A stretch of 64,000 bases of DNA from Bacteroidota bacterium (lineage in GTDB: Bacteria; Bacteroidota; Ignavibacteria; Kryptoniales; JAKASW01): assembly GCA_021825585.1 (NCBI GenBank), contig JAKAGT010000005.1, positions 139,888 to 203,887 of the forward strand. The letters run 5' to 3'. The stretch's first letter is position 1; each line of letters opens with the position of its first letter. This document shows, piece after piece, positions 63,857 through 64,000 of this stretch. Made by a program: the position numbers and the translations under genes. Under the pieces are notes generated by a model, which saw only the letters and a list, made by a program, of their open reading frames with translations, did no database searches and was not told where the DNA came from.

Positions 63857-64000
63857 GTGGAAAATTGCCTGGCAGGTAACCGCTCAGTTACAGGGGTAAA
63901 GTAAGGGAAGAGATCGGTACGGGACTGGACTCGTGAAGGGGTAATATTTATATTCTTGGCAGAGACAATGCCACAGACAAAGAGGTTCTTAGAGACAGCG
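63857..64000. other. Right-edge sequence, no gene seen
   Basis: The last 144 bases show no convincing ORF on either strand. A small hairpin TGGCA-GAGACAA-TGCCA lies near 63957-63973. Confidence 0.3.

Larger units (their letters stand above)
57005..64000. mobile_element. Integrated phage-like element (left part, extends past window)
   Basis: Bounded on the left by the tRNA-Ser fragment. It contains a tyrosine recombinase, a zinc-finger protein, a DnaB-type helicase, an O-like initiator with an internal origin, small ORFs and an unknown 318-residue protein, all on the minus strand, plus a HEPN gene pair at the border. No capsid, terminase or conjugation gene is visible, so prophage, satellite or other integrative element cannot be separated. 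Confidence 0.78.

Noticed and set aside
63609..63899. Plus-strand frame of 96 codons near the right edge
   Set aside because: TTG start without ribosome site, and it spans the strong hairpin at 63710-63751 on a strand with no other gene of the element.

Overview
The window reads as a chromosomal segment of a Gram-negative bacterium of the Bacteroidota/Chlorobiota/Ignavibacteria (FCB) group. The clues are a PorQ-type type IX secretion protein, several outer-membrane barrel proteins and lipoproteins, lipid A genes (lpxB, lpxK), a heptose pathway (gmhB plus two GT9 heptosyltransferase-like genes), an ATP synthase cluster without atpD/atpC beside it, pyruvate phosphate dikinase and phosphate butyryltransferase/butyrate kinase. 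The genus cannot be fixed from the sequence alone; an Ignavibacteria-like lineage is an inference. Genes are tightly packed with many ATGA, GTGA or TTGA stop/start overlaps, and the clearest promoters match TTGNNN-N16/17-TATATT.

Layout. 1-2.8 kb (minus): ptb (cut by the window edge), buk, porQ. 2.9-5.2 kb (plus): two GT9 glycosyltransferases. 5.2-10.3 kb (minus): glyS, DUF2461 protein, glycerate 2-kinase, rlmD-like methyltransferase. 10.6-12.9 kb (plus): smpB, tyrS, pyruvoyl-dependent arginine decarboxylase. 13-19.7 kb (minus): M23 peptidase and bactofilin leading into atpZ, atpI-like, atpB, E, F, H, A, G. 20-22.3 kb (plus): acyl-CoA carboxylase subunit and a small secreted protein. 22.3-27.6 kb (minus): ispD, queA, ppdK and a glutamine amidotransferase. 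27.6-37.2 kb (minus): a GH2-like membrane protein, smc, HAD phosphatase, methyltransferase, lpxB, lpxK. 37.3-46.3 kb (minus): glgA, gmhB, a lipoprotein, a barrel protein, rpiB, glyA, tatC, polyprenyl synthase, patatin. 46.5-53.8 kb (plus): beta-CASP nuclease, epimerase, nucleoside hydrolase, Fn3 lipoprotein, ABC ATPase, surface protein, anti-sigma-type kinase. 54-55.6 kb (minus): mdh, rpmA, rplU.

From about 57.0 kb to the right edge lies an integrated phage-like element. Its left border is the 3' part of a tRNA-Ser(GCU) gene whose 5' part is missing, followed by a tandem 12-bp repeat. All its recognised genes run leftward: an unknown 318-residue protein, small ORFs, a lambda-O-like replication protein, a DnaB-type helicase, a small zinc-finger protein, a tyrosine recombinase, and a HEPN-domain gene overlapping an unknown gene at the border. 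The O-like gene contains four 14-bp palindromic iterons next to an A+T-rich tract, the layout of the lambda origin. The element's non-coding gaps hold several strong inverted repeats: terminators, one terminator overlapped by a competing 12-bp helix, and a compact three-way-junction leader. The right end of the element is outside the window.

The points most worth following up are this origin, the HEPN pair and the structured leaders of the element, and on the chromosome the GH2-like protein that has lost both catalytic glutamates and is fused to a membrane domain.
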